Part shown: positions 1-8,738 of the stretch, one piece after another
How the letters are laid out: every line of letters starts with the position of its first letter
How positions within the stretch are numbered: the first letter of the stretch is position 1
Assembly: GCA_028868335.1 (NCBI GenBank)
Contig: JAGWUU010000124.1
Span: 1-8,980, forward strand
Source: Sphingomonadales bacterium
GTDB taxonomy: Bacteria > Pseudomonadota > Alphaproteobacteria > Sphingomonadales > Sphingomonadaceae
DNA length: 8,980 nucleotides
Reading direction: 5' to 3'
Translations under genes and position numbers: made by a program
The notes under the pieces: generated by a model
Database searches by the model: none
What the model was told of the DNA's origin: nothing
The model's input: only the letters and a program-made list of their open reading frames with translations

Positions 1-782
1 ATTTCGTCGCCGGAAACCGCCACCGCACCATCGGCGCTGCGCGTGACGACCAGCAGCGGCACCTTGTCCTTCAGCGCAGCGATCCCGTCGTGGAAATCGT
101 CATGGCCGGTCAGCGCCGCCAGTTCGATATGGTTGGCGAACAGGATGTCGATCTCGCCAGTCTCGATCATGGCGCGGAAATCGGCGCCGTGGCGTTCGAT
201 CACGAAAGCATCCGAAAGGGTGAAGGCAACCTTGCGCCCGGCATCCCTCGCCGCCGCGATCGCCCGGCGCATTGCCGCGCGCGGCTCCTCCGGGTCCCAC
301 AGATAGCCCTCGAGATAGAGCACGCGAGCGTCGGCGATCGCCGCTTCGTCCAGTGCCACGGCGGGCAGGAACTGCGAGGCGCCAAGAAAGGTGTTCATCG
401 TCCGCTGCCCGTCCGGCGAGACGAAGATCAGGCAGCGCGCCGTTGGCGGATCGCCAGCCCGCGCCGGAGTGGCGAAAGAGATCCCGCCAGCGCGGATGTC
501 GTGGGCGAATACTTCGCCGAGCTGGTCCTGCGCGACCTGGCCGATGAAGGCGCAGCGCGCGCCAAGCGCGGCCAGGCCTGCCAGCGTGTTTGCCGCCGAG
601 CCACCGGAAATCTCGCGCGCCGGACCCATGGCGCCGTACAGCTCCTCCGCGCGCGCCGCGTCAACCAGCGTCATTCCGCCGCGAGTCAGGCCGAGCTGCT
701 CGATCAACGCGTCCTTGCAGGGTGCCATGACATCGACGATGGCGTTGCCGATGGCGATGACGTCATGGGTGGGATCGGGCAT
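1..782 (-). CDS. PfkB-family kinase (adenosine kinase-like), 3' end missing
   Basis: Cytoplasmic ribokinase/PfkB-fold kinase that transfers phosphate from ATP to a sugar or nucleoside hydroxyl; the closest familiar group is the alphaproteobacterial proteins annotated as adenosine kinase. Reading from an ATG at 782, 260 codons are open to the window edge. Seen: an N-terminal GNAIVD strand (residues 12-17), the PfkB glycine-rich substrate segment SGGSAANT (59-66), a QRTMNTFLGAS segment (126-136) typical of the lid/substrate region, and LFANHIELAALTG (214-226) carrying the NxxE motif (N217, E220) that organises Mg-ATP in this family. The C-terminal GAGD catalytic-base motif, expected some 40 residues further on, lies outside the window, so activity cannot be confirmed. 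The start is supported by an AGGA Shine-Dalgarno about 8 nt upstream. It is transcribed divergently from the EI24 gene. Substrate (adenosine, ribose, fructose or another sugar) is uncertain. Confidence 0.9.
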   Translation of the reverse strand, partial: MPDPTHDVIAIGNAIVDVMAPCKDALIEQLGLTRGGMTLVDAARAEELYGAMGPAREISGGSAANTLAGLAALGARCAFIGQVAQDQLGEVFAHDIRAGGISFATPARAGDPPTARCLIFVSPDGQRTMNTFLGASQFLPAVALDEAAIADARVLYLEGYLWDPEEPRAAMRRAIAAARDAGRKVAFTLSDAFVIERHGADFRAMIETGEIDILFANHIELAALTGHDDFHDGIAALKDKVPLLVVTRSADGAVAVSGDE

Positions 783-894
783 CGGGAAATCCTGAAAACA
801 AGCGAAGAAATCGCGTCGCGCCTAGCCGTCCGTTCGGCTCAGGGCAAGTGCGGCGGCATTGACAGGTGAGGGTGGCCGGGCGAAGCCGGGCGCG
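783..894. promoter_or_regulatory. Divergent intergenic spacer between kinase and EI24 gene
   Basis: This 112-nt spacer separates two divergently transcribed genes and so should hold promoters for both. I see no convincing -35/-10 pair on either strand. The one structured element is an imperfect inverted repeat at about 821-843: AGCCG (824-828) and CGGCT (835-839) around a 6-nt loop, extended by CCT and AGG with a one-base bulge. It could be an operator, a 5' UTR hairpin, or chance in GC-rich DNA. Confidence 0.3.
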
Positions 895-1578
895 ATGTTG
901 CAAGCCTTTGCTCTCGCCCTCGGCCAGCTGACCGATCGCGCCGTGCTGCGCGTGTGGCTCAAAAGCATGACCGTTGCCCTGCTGGTGTTCGTGGCTCTGG
1001 GTGCGGTTTGCTGGTGGGGGATTCGGGCGACGCTGGCGTACTACGTCAACGACTACTCCTCGGGCTTCGACGAGCTTGCCGCGGCCATCATCGTGGTTGC
1101 CCTGTGCATCGTGCTGTGGCGGATCGTCGCGCTCGCGGTTCTGCAACTTTACGCCGACGAGGTGGTCGCCGCGGTTGAGGCGCGGTACTATCCCGCAGCC
1201 GCGGCCAGCGCGCGCAAGCTTGGCTGGCACGAGGAATTGGGAGCAAGCCTGCGCAGCGCGGGACGGGCGGTGGGCTTCAACCTGCTCGCCCTGCCCTTCG
1301 CCTTGGTTCTTCTGGTCACGGGCCTTGGTCCGGCCCTCGTCTTCACGCTGGTTAACGCCGTGCTGCTGGGGCGCGAGTTGCAGGATATGGTGTGGATTCG
1401 TCACCGCCCCAATCCGCGCGCACCGGCCCCGCTCAGCAGCATCGAGCGGATTTCGCTCGGTCTGGTGGTAGCCCTTCTGCTGCTCGTCCCATTCGCCAAT
1501 TTCGCCGCGCCGTTCCTGGGCGCGGCGGCGGCGGCGCATCTTATTCATCGCAAGGAGCGCATTGCCCATGTCGCCTAG
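895..1578 (+). CDS. EI24/CysZ-like integral membrane protein
   Basis: Predicted inner-membrane protein of 227 residues resembling the EI24 domain family (which includes bacterial CysZ, a sulfate permease; many alphaproteobacterial members are uncharacterised). Seen: four hydrophobic blocks at about residues 24-45, 62-86, 126-157 and 186-217, separated by polar segments, with a conserved-looking middle section running from LYADEVVAAVEARYYP into a cytoplasmic amphipathic stretch and GLGPALVFTLVNAVLLGREL (143-162), which is typical of EI24 proteins. The ATG at 895 is preferred over an in-frame TTG at 859 because the 12 extra residues are polar and glycine-rich and do not look conserved; neither start has a strong Shine-Dalgarno. 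The 3' end overlaps the following lipoprotein gene by 11 nt, so the two are probably co-transcribed and translationally coupled. Calling it a sulfate transporter would be over-reading: there are no sulfur-metabolism genes nearby. Confidence 0.78.
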   Translation: MLQAFALALGQLTDRAVLRVWLKSMTVALLVFVALGAVCWWGIRATLAYYVNDYSSGFDELAAAIIVVALCIVLWRIVALAVLQLYADEVVAAVEARYYPAAAASARKLGWHEELGASLRSAGRAVGFNLLALPFALVLLVTGLGPALVFTLVNAVLLGRELQDMVWIRHRPNPRAPAPLSSIERISLGLVVALLLLVPFANFAAPFLGAAAAAHLIHRKERIAHVA

Positions 1579-1987
1579 ATCGGTCCTCGTTCTCGGCCTT
1601 GTTCCCTTGCTCGCCGCATGCGGCGGCGGGGGTGGAACGGTGCAGAGTGCGGCCACCAGACCCGTTCCCGCCACGCGCACGGCTGTCCGCACCCCGGTCC
1701 ATCGCCCGCCGGGACCGGCCCAGATTCATGTGCTGCCCGGCCTTGAAGGGGTGATCGGCGCGACCTCGGCAGACCTCACCCGCCGCTTCGGAGCGCCCCG
1801 GCTCGACGTGATCGAGGGCGATGCCCGCAAGCTGCAGTTCAGTGGGACCGCCTGCGTGCTCGACATTTATCTCTTTCCTTCCGCCGCCGGTCGCGAGCCG
1901 CAGGCAACCTACGTCGACGCGCGCCGCGCCAGCGACGGCCAGGACGTCGACCGTGCCGCCTGCGTCAGCGCGCTTCAGAAAAGATAG
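1568..1987 (+). CDS. Small lipoprotein, possibly BamE/SmpA-like
   Basis: 139-residue protein with a lipoprotein signal: a short hydrophobic stretch ending in the lipobox LAAC (residues 15-18), so Cys18 is predicted to be lipidated. A glycine run and a Pro/Thr/Arg-rich linker (about 19-52) follow, then a compact C-terminal domain (about 54-139). That domain contains VIGATSADLTRRFGAPRLD followed by two strand-like segments (KLQFSGTACVLDIYLFP); the spacing resembles the SmpA/BamE-type fold, where a short helix with a 'FG-P' turn precedes beta strands. Two cysteines (96 and 132) could form a periplasmic disulfide. The ATG at 1568 is chosen because AAGGAG (1552-1557) sits 10 nt upstream; an in-frame TTG at 1562 would leave only 4 nt. 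It overlaps the EI24 gene end. Lipoprotein status is fairly secure; the BamE-like assignment is a tentative fold guess and no specific function is claimed. Confidence 0.8.
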   Translation: MSPRSVLVLGLVPLLAACGGGGGTVQSAATRPVPATRTAVRTPVHRPPGPAQIHVLPGLEGVIGATSADLTRRFGAPRLDVIEGDARKLQFSGTACVLDIYLFPSAAGREPQATYVDARRASDGQDVDRAACVSALQKR

Positions 1988-2024
1988 GTAACCCGGATTT
2001 AAGGATAAGCGGCGATAAGCTCTG

Positions 2025-2044
2025 CCCAAATGGCATATTTTGGG
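2025..2044. promoter_or_regulatory. Short inverted repeat before the acidic repeat protein
   Basis: CCCAAA (2025-2030) and TTTGGG (2039-2044) form a 6-bp inverted repeat with an 8-nt AT-rich loop, directly upstream of the gene starting at 2058 and overlapping its only purine-rich ribosome-binding candidate (GGGGG, 2042-2046). The surrounding 1988-2040 stretch is noticeably more AT-rich than its neighbours, as expected for a promoter, but no clear -35/-10 pair stands out. It could be an operator or a hairpin that limits ribosome access; short enough to be chance. Confidence 0.25.
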
Positions 2045-2057
2045 GGCAACAACGCCG

Positions 2058-3011
2058 ATGACCATGCAGTTTCGTGACCTTGCCGCGCAGGCAGTGGCCA
2101 ATGGCGCGATCAGCGCGGACGAAATCCTCGCGCTGCGCCAGGCTGGCTGGGCCGACGGACGGATCGACCCGGAAGAGGCCGAAAGCCTGTTCATCGCCAA
2201 CGAACATGTCACGACCGCGAGCCCCGAATGGGCGGCGCTGTTCGTCGAGGCGCTGTCAGAGTTCGTGGTCAACACCGTCGAGCCGCACGGCTATGTTGAT
2301 CAGGCCATGGCCGATGAGCTGATCGCCCGGATCGATCATGACGGCAGGGTCGATTCGCTCACCGAACTGGAGTTGTTGGTGAAGGTGCTGGAAATCGCGC
2401 GATCCGTGCCTGCCAATCTGAAGGACTACGCGCTCCGGCAGATCGAGGAGGCGGTGCTTACTGGCGAGGGGCCGACCCGCACCGGCACGCTCGATCCCAA
2501 AGCGATCACCGAAGCCGAATGCGATGTGCTGCGCCGCGTGATTTTTGCCGCGGGCGGCGACCGCCCCGCGGCGGTCAGCAGGGCCGAGGCCGAGATGCTG
2601 TTCCGCCTCAAGGACGCGACGCTCTACGAGATAAACGCACCGGGCTGGGAAAGGGTGTTCGTCCAGGGCGTCGCCAACTATCTGCTTGGCTTCGAGACTC
2701 CCGAGCCGCTGAGCCGCGAACGCGCTGCGGAGCTTGAGGCCTTCATGTCAAGCGAGGGCCACGGCATCGGTTCGTTCCTCGGCCGGATGATGCACTCCGA
2801 GGTCGAGGACAATGCCGGTGCCGCGTTCGGCAGCCTGCTCGACATCAGCCAGCCGATCGCCGAGGACGCCGAGGACAAGGCCGAGATCGACGAAGCTGAA
2901 GAGCTGTGGCTGCGCGACCGGATCGACGCCGACGAGGAACTCGACGACATGGAAAAGGCCCTGCTTGCCTTCATCGCCGAGGAAACCGGGACCGAAGCGC
3001 TGCGAAGCTGA
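2058..3011 (+). CDS. Acidic all-helical protein with internal duplication, unknown function
   Basis: 317-residue protein, strongly acidic, no signal peptide or membrane segment, so predicted cytoplasmic. It is made of two related halves. Unit 1 (about 18-136) has ISADEILALRQAGWADGRID-PEEAESLF then SPEWAALFVEALSEFV; unit 2 (about 150-310) has ITEAECDVLRRVIFAAGG then SRAEAEMLFRLKDA and APGWERVFVQGVANYLLG. Each half ends with a similar helical segment (ADELIARIDHDGRVDSLTELELL, 85-107; EELWLRDRIDADEELDDMEK, 281-300). The 'ADGRID-EE' helix-turn-helix pattern is reminiscent of TerB-like domains, but I cannot assign it firmly. The ATG at 2058 is chosen with GGGGG about 11 nt upstream; an in-frame TTG (2040) and an ATG (2064) are alternatives. 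It stands as its own transcription unit 70 nt after the lipoprotein and converges on the amidohydrolase operon with only 29 nt between. A conserved hypothetical family is likely. Confidence 0.82.
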   Translation: MTMQFRDLAAQAVANGAISADEILALRQAGWADGRIDPEEAESLFIANEHVTTASPEWAALFVEALSEFVVNTVEPHGYVDQAMADELIARIDHDGRVDSLTELELLVKVLEIARSVPANLKDYALRQIEEAVLTGEGPTRTGTLDPKAITEAECDVLRRVIFAAGGDRPAAVSRAEAEMLFRLKDATLYEINAPGWERVFVQGVANYLLGFETPEPLSRERAAELEAFMSSEGHGIGSFLGRMMHSEVEDNAGAAFGSLLDISQPIAEDAEDKAEIDEAEELWLRDRIDADEELDDMEKALLAFIAEETGTEALRS

Positions 3012-3040
3012 GGCCCCGCCCCCCCTGCACTGCGCCCTGC

Positions 3041-4323
3041 CTACCAGTCGTAGGCCTTGGGCAGCGATCCCTCGCCCGGCGTGGCATAGCGCTCCTTCAG
3101 GCGGCTCTGGTGATTGCCGAGCGGCTGCTCGACCCCATCGATGTAAACGGCGACCACCCCGGACTGCGCCTCGAGCGGATCACCATCCCAGATCACCACA
3201 TCGCCTGCACGACCGGGACGGAGCGACCCGAACCGCTCGCCCATGCCCATCGCCTCGGCCGGGCCCGAACTGATCGCGGCAAAGGCCTTGTCCCAGGTGA
3301 GGCCGGTGGCGCGCGGGATGCGCGTCAGGCCGACAAGGTTGCCCGCATACTGGGTGATCGCCGGCGACATACCGCCATAGGCGCCCAGCGCCACCTTTAC
3401 CCCGGCCGCCGCCATGCGCCCAACGTTGGACTGGGTAGCGCCAAGCTGCTCGAAGCGGGCGGGCAGGTCGTTGAGCGGAGTCGCAAGCACCGGCACCCCG
3501 GCGGCGGCAAGATCGGCGGCAACTAGCCAGCCTTCGCTTGCCCCAACGATCACCAGCCGGAGCAGCGGAAAGTCGGACTTGAGCGACAGCGCCATGCGAA
3601 TATCGGCAGCGCGCTCGACATGGACATAAAGCGGCTGGCGTCCGGTAACGACTGGGACCAGCGCGGCGGCGTCGCCACGGGTCAACAGCACGTCGGTACG
3701 GCGCGATCCGGCCGGGGCGGCGGCGATTTCGCGCGCTTCGGCCAATGCGTTCCGCAGCACCGCATAGGCCGCGACCCGGCTGCCTCCTGCAAGGCGTGCG
3801 CCGTCCTCGCCCAGTTCAACGTACTGGAACGCGCGCGGCACGGTCACGGGACGGGAATCGACGCCAAGGTCGATCACCGCGCCCTGGCCCTCGAAGATCG
3901 CGTTCGTGCCAAGCGGGGCCACGGCGGCGCGGGTGACGCCTGCGTGGCGGCTGATCGCGATCGGCTGGGCGGCGGGATTGATCGCGGCGGATATGTCGAG
4001 GGCGGCACTGAACGGCGCCTTTTCTGCTCCGCTGTCGTTGCTTTCGTCGACCGCGCCGACATCGACCAGGCCCAGATCGGTGACTGCCAGCACCAGCCCG
4101 GGCGTGACCCATTTGCCCGCGGCGTCGATGGTCTTCACGCCGGGGGGAACGGCAATGCCCTTTCCGGCGGCGACCACCTTGCCACCACGCACCAGAACGG
4201 TGGCATTGTCGATCGGCGGGGAACCGTCGCCGATCACCACCTTGCCGTTGATAACGGCCACCTCCTGCGCCAGCGCCGGACCCGCGAGGGCCAGAGCCAG
4301 CGCGGCGAGTGCAATCCGGGCGA

Positions 4324-4327
<4 letters not shown>
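3041..4327 (-). CDS. Exported amidohydrolase-family pseudoenzyme (metal ligands lost)
   Basis: 428-residue protein with a clear Sec signal peptide (MIARIALAALALALAGPALA, cleavage likely after residue 20), so periplasmic. The fold is recognisable as an imidazolonepropionase-like amidohydrolase: the N-terminal beta-sandwich (NGKVVIGDG...VLVRGGKVVAAG), the barrel entry GKWVTPGL (71-78), GVTR (130-133), and the closing GSLRPGRAGDVVIWDGDPLE (367-386). The catalytic metal residues are mostly gone. Where the partner enzyme has HSH this protein has V82-T83-D84; the second barrel His is replaced around G262/A263; the terminal Asp position is Y317 (ALGAYGG). Only H236 (LYVHVERA) appears kept. The start ATG overlaps the upstream gene's TGA (ATGA, 4324-4327), showing translational coupling. 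It is intact, so probably a maintained structural or regulatory partner rather than decay. The alternative is a differently organised active site. Confidence 0.85.
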
Positions 4328-5736
<1,409 letters not shown>

Positions 5737-5738
5737 GA

Positions 5739-7775
5739 TCACTTTACTCCATGCATCAGCTTCCGCAGCGGCCACGAAAGCAACAGCAGAAGCAAGCCCA
5801 GTCCGATCGAGACATAGCTGATCTTGGTGAACACCCCGACATAGGTTTGCAGGCTTACCCCCAGGTTGGTCACCTGACCGCCCACGGTTTCGACGCTGGC
5901 CTGCCCGGCGACGATCCCGGCCACATATTGCGCGACCGCGATCGAGAGGAACCAGACGCCCATCATCATCCCGACGATCCGCGCGATCGACAGCTTGGTG
6001 ATCATGCTCAGCCCGACCGGGGAGATGCACAGTTCAGCCACCGAATGGATGAAGTAGAGGCCCGCCAGCCAGACCATCCCCACCTTGAAGCTGGAATCCG
6101 CAAACTGCGAACCCCAGACCAGCAGCAGGAAGCCCAGGCCGACGCCCATCAGCGCAATCCCGAACTTGATCGGGATCGATGGCTCGAGCCCGCGCCGGGC
6201 GAGCGCGTTCCACAGCGCCGAGAAAATCGGCGCCAGGGTGACGATGAACAGCGCGTTGAAGATCTGCGTCTGACCCGCGGGCATGACATAGACTTCCGCC
6301 CCGCCGAACCCGTGGAGCCGCGCGTAGTGCATGCCGAACATCCCGGCCAGCGCCACCACGGCAAAACCGATCCCCATCTTGCGGCGCGCCGATGCGTCTT
6401 CGCCGTTGGAGAAGAACCACCATGCGAGCCACGCCAGGCCGCCGATCAGGCCGACGAAGAACAGGTAGTAGGTGGCGGGCGCGGCATTGAACATGGCGAA
6501 CAGCGGGCGTGTCCAGCCGATTTCAAGCACCGTGTTACGTTCGGCAAACAGGGTCAGCGAAGAACCTGCCTGCTCGAACAGGGTCCAGAACACCGTGTTG
6601 AACACGATCAGTATCATCGCCGCCAGCATCATCTGGAATTCGGTGCGGGTTCCTGCCGCGAAAGACCATGCCAGGATCGTGGGCACCGCAACCAGGAAGG
6701 TGCCGAACATCAGCTTGCCCATGATCGGCAGGCCCATGAAATAGGCGACGATGCCGCCGCCGTCCCCGGCTTTCGGCGGCACATAGGTCATCAGGTTGGT
6801 GAACAGGAAATAGATCAGCGGCAACGCCAGCAGGGCGCAGCCATATATCAGCCAGTCCTTGCGGGGATCGGCGCCCGCGGGACGTTCGCCATAGCCGCTG
6901 AGCCGCCCGCCATCGAACTGGAACAGCAGCCACGAGCAGGTCATCCCCAGCGCGGCGAGCCCGAACCCGGCCCACCAGCCAACCGCGTCAGCCAGGATCG
7001 GGCAGAAGAACTGCGAAATCAGCGAGCCGAGGTTGATCCCCATGTAGAAGATCGTGAAGCCTGCATCGCGCCGTCGGTCGCCGTCGGCATAGAGCGCGCC
7101 GACGATGGTTGAGATGTTCGGCTTGAAGAAACCGTTGCCGATCGTCACCAGGCCGAGGCCGAGCAACAGGATCGTCACGGTCAGCGGATTGCGCTCGCCG
7201 TCCGAAGTGAACTCCTTGGGAGCAAGCTTCCGCACCTCGCGCCCGTCAGCGCCAAGCAACGAGACGGTCTTGTCCTCGTTGCCCTTGATCGTCAGTTCCT
7301 GGCCGCCGACGGTGATATGGCGAGCTTCGGTACCGCCCTTGCCGGTGACGGTCACGGCATAGCGTTGGCCATCGATCGTCGCGAAGGGCTTGGCCGCATC
7401 GCCGCCAAAGCACAGGGTGAAATATCCCACCGCCATCAGGATCGCGCCGAACTTTACCGACCGCTTGGACCCCAGGTAGCGGTCGGCGATCAATCCGCCG
7501 ATGAGCGGTGTCAGATAGACCAGCGCGGTGAAGCCGCCATAGATGCCGGTGCTGGTGCTATCGTTGAACAGGAAATGCTTGGCGAGATAGAGCGTCAGGA
7601 TCGCCCGCATGCCGTAGTAGCCAAAGCGTTCCCACATCTCGGTGGTGAACAATCTCTTGAGCTGTTGGGGATGACCGAACCACTGCCCGCTGCCCATGGC
7701 GCTGGGATGAAGGGTGGTTACGTCGGCGGGGACGGCGCCGGGCTCTGCGGCTGCGTCGTCGATCGGATTGGTCAT
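5739..7775 (-). CDS. POT/PTR2-family proton-coupled oligopeptide transporter
   Basis: 678-residue inner-membrane symporter importing di/tripeptides with protons (major facilitator superfamily). Signatures seen: the ExxERFxYYG motif on TM1 (E46, E49, R50, F51, Y53-G55), LIGGLIADRYLGSKRS (91-106), the PTR2 motif FYMGINLGSL (243-252), FEQAGSSLTLFAERN (400-414) and ELCISPVGLSMITKLS (581-596). At least twelve hydrophobic segments are present, with additional ones between the halves as in bacterial POTs. It is longer than the typical bacterial member (about 450-520 residues), partly from a hydrophilic beta-rich insert at about 125-198 between TM3 and TM4, predicted periplasmic, and partly from a 30-residue polar N terminus. 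The start at 7775 has AAGGG and GGGGAG upstream. It is the first gene of a minus-strand operon and stands 2 nt before the amidohydrolase. The divergent GntR regulator at 7959 may control it. Confidence 0.95.
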   Translation of the reverse strand: MTNPIDDAAAEPGAVPADVTTLHPSAMGSGQWFGHPQQLKRLFTTEMWERFGYYGMRAILTLYLAKHFLFNDSTSTGIYGGFTALVYLTPLIGGLIADRYLGSKRSVKFGAILMAVGYFTLCFGGDAAKPFATIDGQRYAVTVTGKGGTEARHITVGGQELTIKGNEDKTVSLLGADGREVRKLAPKEFTSDGERNPLTVTILLLGLGLVTIGNGFFKPNISTIVGALYADGDRRRDAGFTIFYMGINLGSLISQFFCPILADAVGWWAGFGLAALGMTCSWLLFQFDGGRLSGYGERPAGADPRKDWLIYGCALLALPLIYFLFTNLMTYVPPKAGDGGGIVAYFMGLPIMGKLMFGTFLVAVPTILAWSFAAGTRTEFQMMLAAMILIVFNTVFWTLFEQAGSSLTLFAERNTVLEIGWTRPLFAMFNAAPATYYLFFVGLIGGLAWLAWWFFSNGEDASARRKMGIGFAVVALAGMFGMHYARLHGFGGAEVYVMPAGQTQIFNALFIVTLAPIFSALWNALARRGLEPSIPIKFGIALMGVGLGFLLLVWGSQFADSSFKVGMVWLAGLYFIHSVAELCISPVGLSMITKLSIARIVGMMMGVWFLSIAVAQYVAGIVAGQASVETVGGQVTNLGVSLQTYVGVFTKISYVSIGLGLLLLLLSWPLRKLMHGVK

Positions 7776-7958
7776 GGTGCCCTTGGCTCCCCTCTTGTCG
7801 TTCTGGCACGCAGATGGCGAACCCCGCCCGGAAAGGCGCGGCTGCCGTGAATGACGCGGAGATTAGCGGCGAATTTTTCAGGGGGAAGTAAAAATGTTGC
7901 GCAAAATTGAAACGGCTTTCGCCTTGCCTGCCACGCTGTATTATGGCACTGATGCACC
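7776..7958. promoter_or_regulatory. Divergent regulatory region between peptide operon and GntR regulator
   Basis: This 183-nt spacer must carry the promoters of the minus-strand transporter operon and of the plus-strand regulator. It contains an AT-rich core (about 7861-7912) and a perfect 8-bp palindrome TTGCGCAA (7897-7904) flanked by A-rich sequence. A TATTAT hexamer (7939-7944) could be the -10 of the regulator gene; a start some 7 nt further on would leave only a few bases before its ATG and no Shine-Dalgarno, suggesting a near-leaderless message. A matching -35 is not evident. GntR regulators commonly bind within such divergent spacers; which element is the operator is unknown. Confidence 0.4.
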
Positions 7959-8303
7959 ATGGCTCCCAGCGGAAAACCCGTCTATCTCAAGCTGCGCGAC
8001 ATGATCGCCGCATCGATCATCGATGGCACTTATCCCGAGGGGGCGATGCTCCCGTCGGTGCGGGCCTTCGCGGTGGACCAGGGCGCCAACCCGCTGACCG
8101 TGGCCAAGGCCTACCAGCAATTCCAGCTCGACGGTCTGGTCGAGGTGCAACGCGGTGTCGGCATGTTCGTCGCGCGCGGCGCCGGGGATCGCTTGCGGCG
8201 CAGCGAGCGCGAGGCGTTTATGTCCGAAGAATGGCCCCTGTTGCGGGCCCGGATCGGCAGGCTGGGTCTGTCCATCGCCGACCTTCTTGCGGAAAATGCC
8301 TGA
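7959..8303 (+). CDS. Short GntR-family (YtrA-like) transcriptional regulator
   Basis: 114-residue DNA-binding protein. Residues about 7-73 form the GntR winged helix: PVYLKLRDMIAASIIDGTYP, then EGAMLPSVRAFAVDQGANPLTVAKAY (recognition helix about 44-54), then QLDGLVEVQRGVGMFVARG (the wing). The C-terminal part after residue 75 is only about 40 residues, too small for a FadR or UbiC-type ligand domain; this matches the short YtrA-like subfamily, whose members usually repress adjacent transporter operons. The start ATG at 7959 is the only one in frame before the DNA-binding domain; no Shine-Dalgarno precedes it. It is divergent from the peptide transporter operon, the obvious target candidate, and probably autoregulated. 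The inducer is unknown, and a link to ihfB downstream (138 nt away) is not implied. Confidence 0.9.
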   Translation: MAPSGKPVYLKLRDMIAASIIDGTYPEGAMLPSVRAFAVDQGANPLTVAKAYQQFQLDGLVEVQRGVGMFVARGAGDRLRRSEREAFMSEEWPLLRARIGRLGLSIADLLAENA

Positions 8304-8441
8304 ATCCTTTGTGTTAAATGTTGCGTCTGTGCAAACGCTCTGGCAATGTGGCTATTGCAGTGTTGCTTGCACCGGGTCGGAAGCAGTGCCGCGCTTTGCT
8401 TTTGATACAGGGGCCGTTGGAAGCTCCGAGGAAGGCGTGCG

Positions 8442-8723
8442 ATGATCAGATCCGAATTGCTGCAGGCGCTCGGCCGGGAAAACCCCGGCCTGCGCGCCGA
8501 AGAAATCGAAAAGGTGGTGAACGTCTTCTTCGACGAGATCGCCCAGCGGCTGGCCAAGGGCGGCCGGGTCGAGCTGCGCGGCTTCGGCTCGTTTTCGACC
8601 CGCCAGCGCGACGCCCGCAAGGGCCGCAACCCGCGTACCGGCGAAAGCGTCGACGTGCCGGGCAAGAACGTCCCCTACTTCAAGCCCGGCAAGGAAATCC
8701 GCGCGCGGCTGAACAGCGATTGA
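8442..8723 (+). CDS. ihfB: Integration host factor subunit beta
   Basis: 93-residue HU/IHF-fold protein that pairs with IHF-alpha to bind and sharply bend DNA, supporting nucleoid structure, transcription and site-specific recombination. Seen: the N-terminal helices (MIRSELLQAL...EEIEKVVNVFFDEIAQRLA), the GRVELRGFGSFS strand (41-52), the DNA-intercalating beta-arm GRNPRTGE (61-68, with the tip proline P64), and NVPYFKPGKEIRARL (76-90). MIRSEL at the N terminus and the YFKPGKE ending favour beta over alpha or HU. A strong Shine-Dalgarno, GAGGAAGG (8428-8435), lies 6 nt before the ATG. In many proteobacteria ihfB follows rpsA; here the gene upstream is the GntR regulator and no rpsA is visible, so it likely has its own promoter in 8304-8441, where I could not identify convincing hexamers. 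Its last 51 nt are repeated in inverted orientation at the window end. Confidence 0.95.
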   Translation: MIRSELLQALGRENPGLRAEEIEKVVNVFFDEIAQRLAKGGRVELRGFGSFSTRQRDARKGRNPRTGESVDVPGKNVPYFKPGKEIRARLNSD

Positions 8724-8738
8724 GCTTTCGCTGAGTGC

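Noticed and set aside
90..869. Long plus-strand open frame opposite the kinase gene
   Set aside because: Its translation is arginine- and alanine-rich without domain features, while the opposite strand reads cleanly as a PfkB kinase with motifs. It is a high-GC antisense shadow.
763..2275. Minus-strand open frames of 309 and 244 codons across the EI24, lipoprotein and acidic-protein genes
   Set aside because: Low-complexity composition and no recognisable motif; the plus-strand reading gives membrane segments, a lipobox and an RBS-supported start.
2328..2366. EF-hand-like calcium loop in the acidic protein (residues 91-103, RIDHDGRVDSLTE)
   Set aside because: The D-x-D-G core resembles an EF-hand, but position 1 is Arg and the acidic position 12 is Thr, with Glu one residue late; the second half lacks even the glycine. 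Calcium binding is not supported.
3012..3040. Possible bidirectional terminator between the convergent genes
   Set aside because: The 29-nt gap is a C-rich run without an inverted repeat or T-tract.
5737..6030. N-terminal extension of the active amidohydrolase up to 6030
   Set aside because: It would overlap the transporter gene by about 290 nt and bury the signal peptide; the ATG at 5736 has an RBS and gives a normal exported precursor.
5751..7112. Plus-strand open frame of 453 codons opposite the POT transporter
   Set aside because: Gln/His/Arg/Pro-rich translation typical of the complement of a hydrophobic membrane-protein gene.
8304..8441. Sigma70-type promoter for ihfB (TTGCTT near 8363, GATACA near 8404)
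   Set aside because: The hexamer spacing is far from 16-18 nt in every combination I tried, so no promoter is called although one is expected here.
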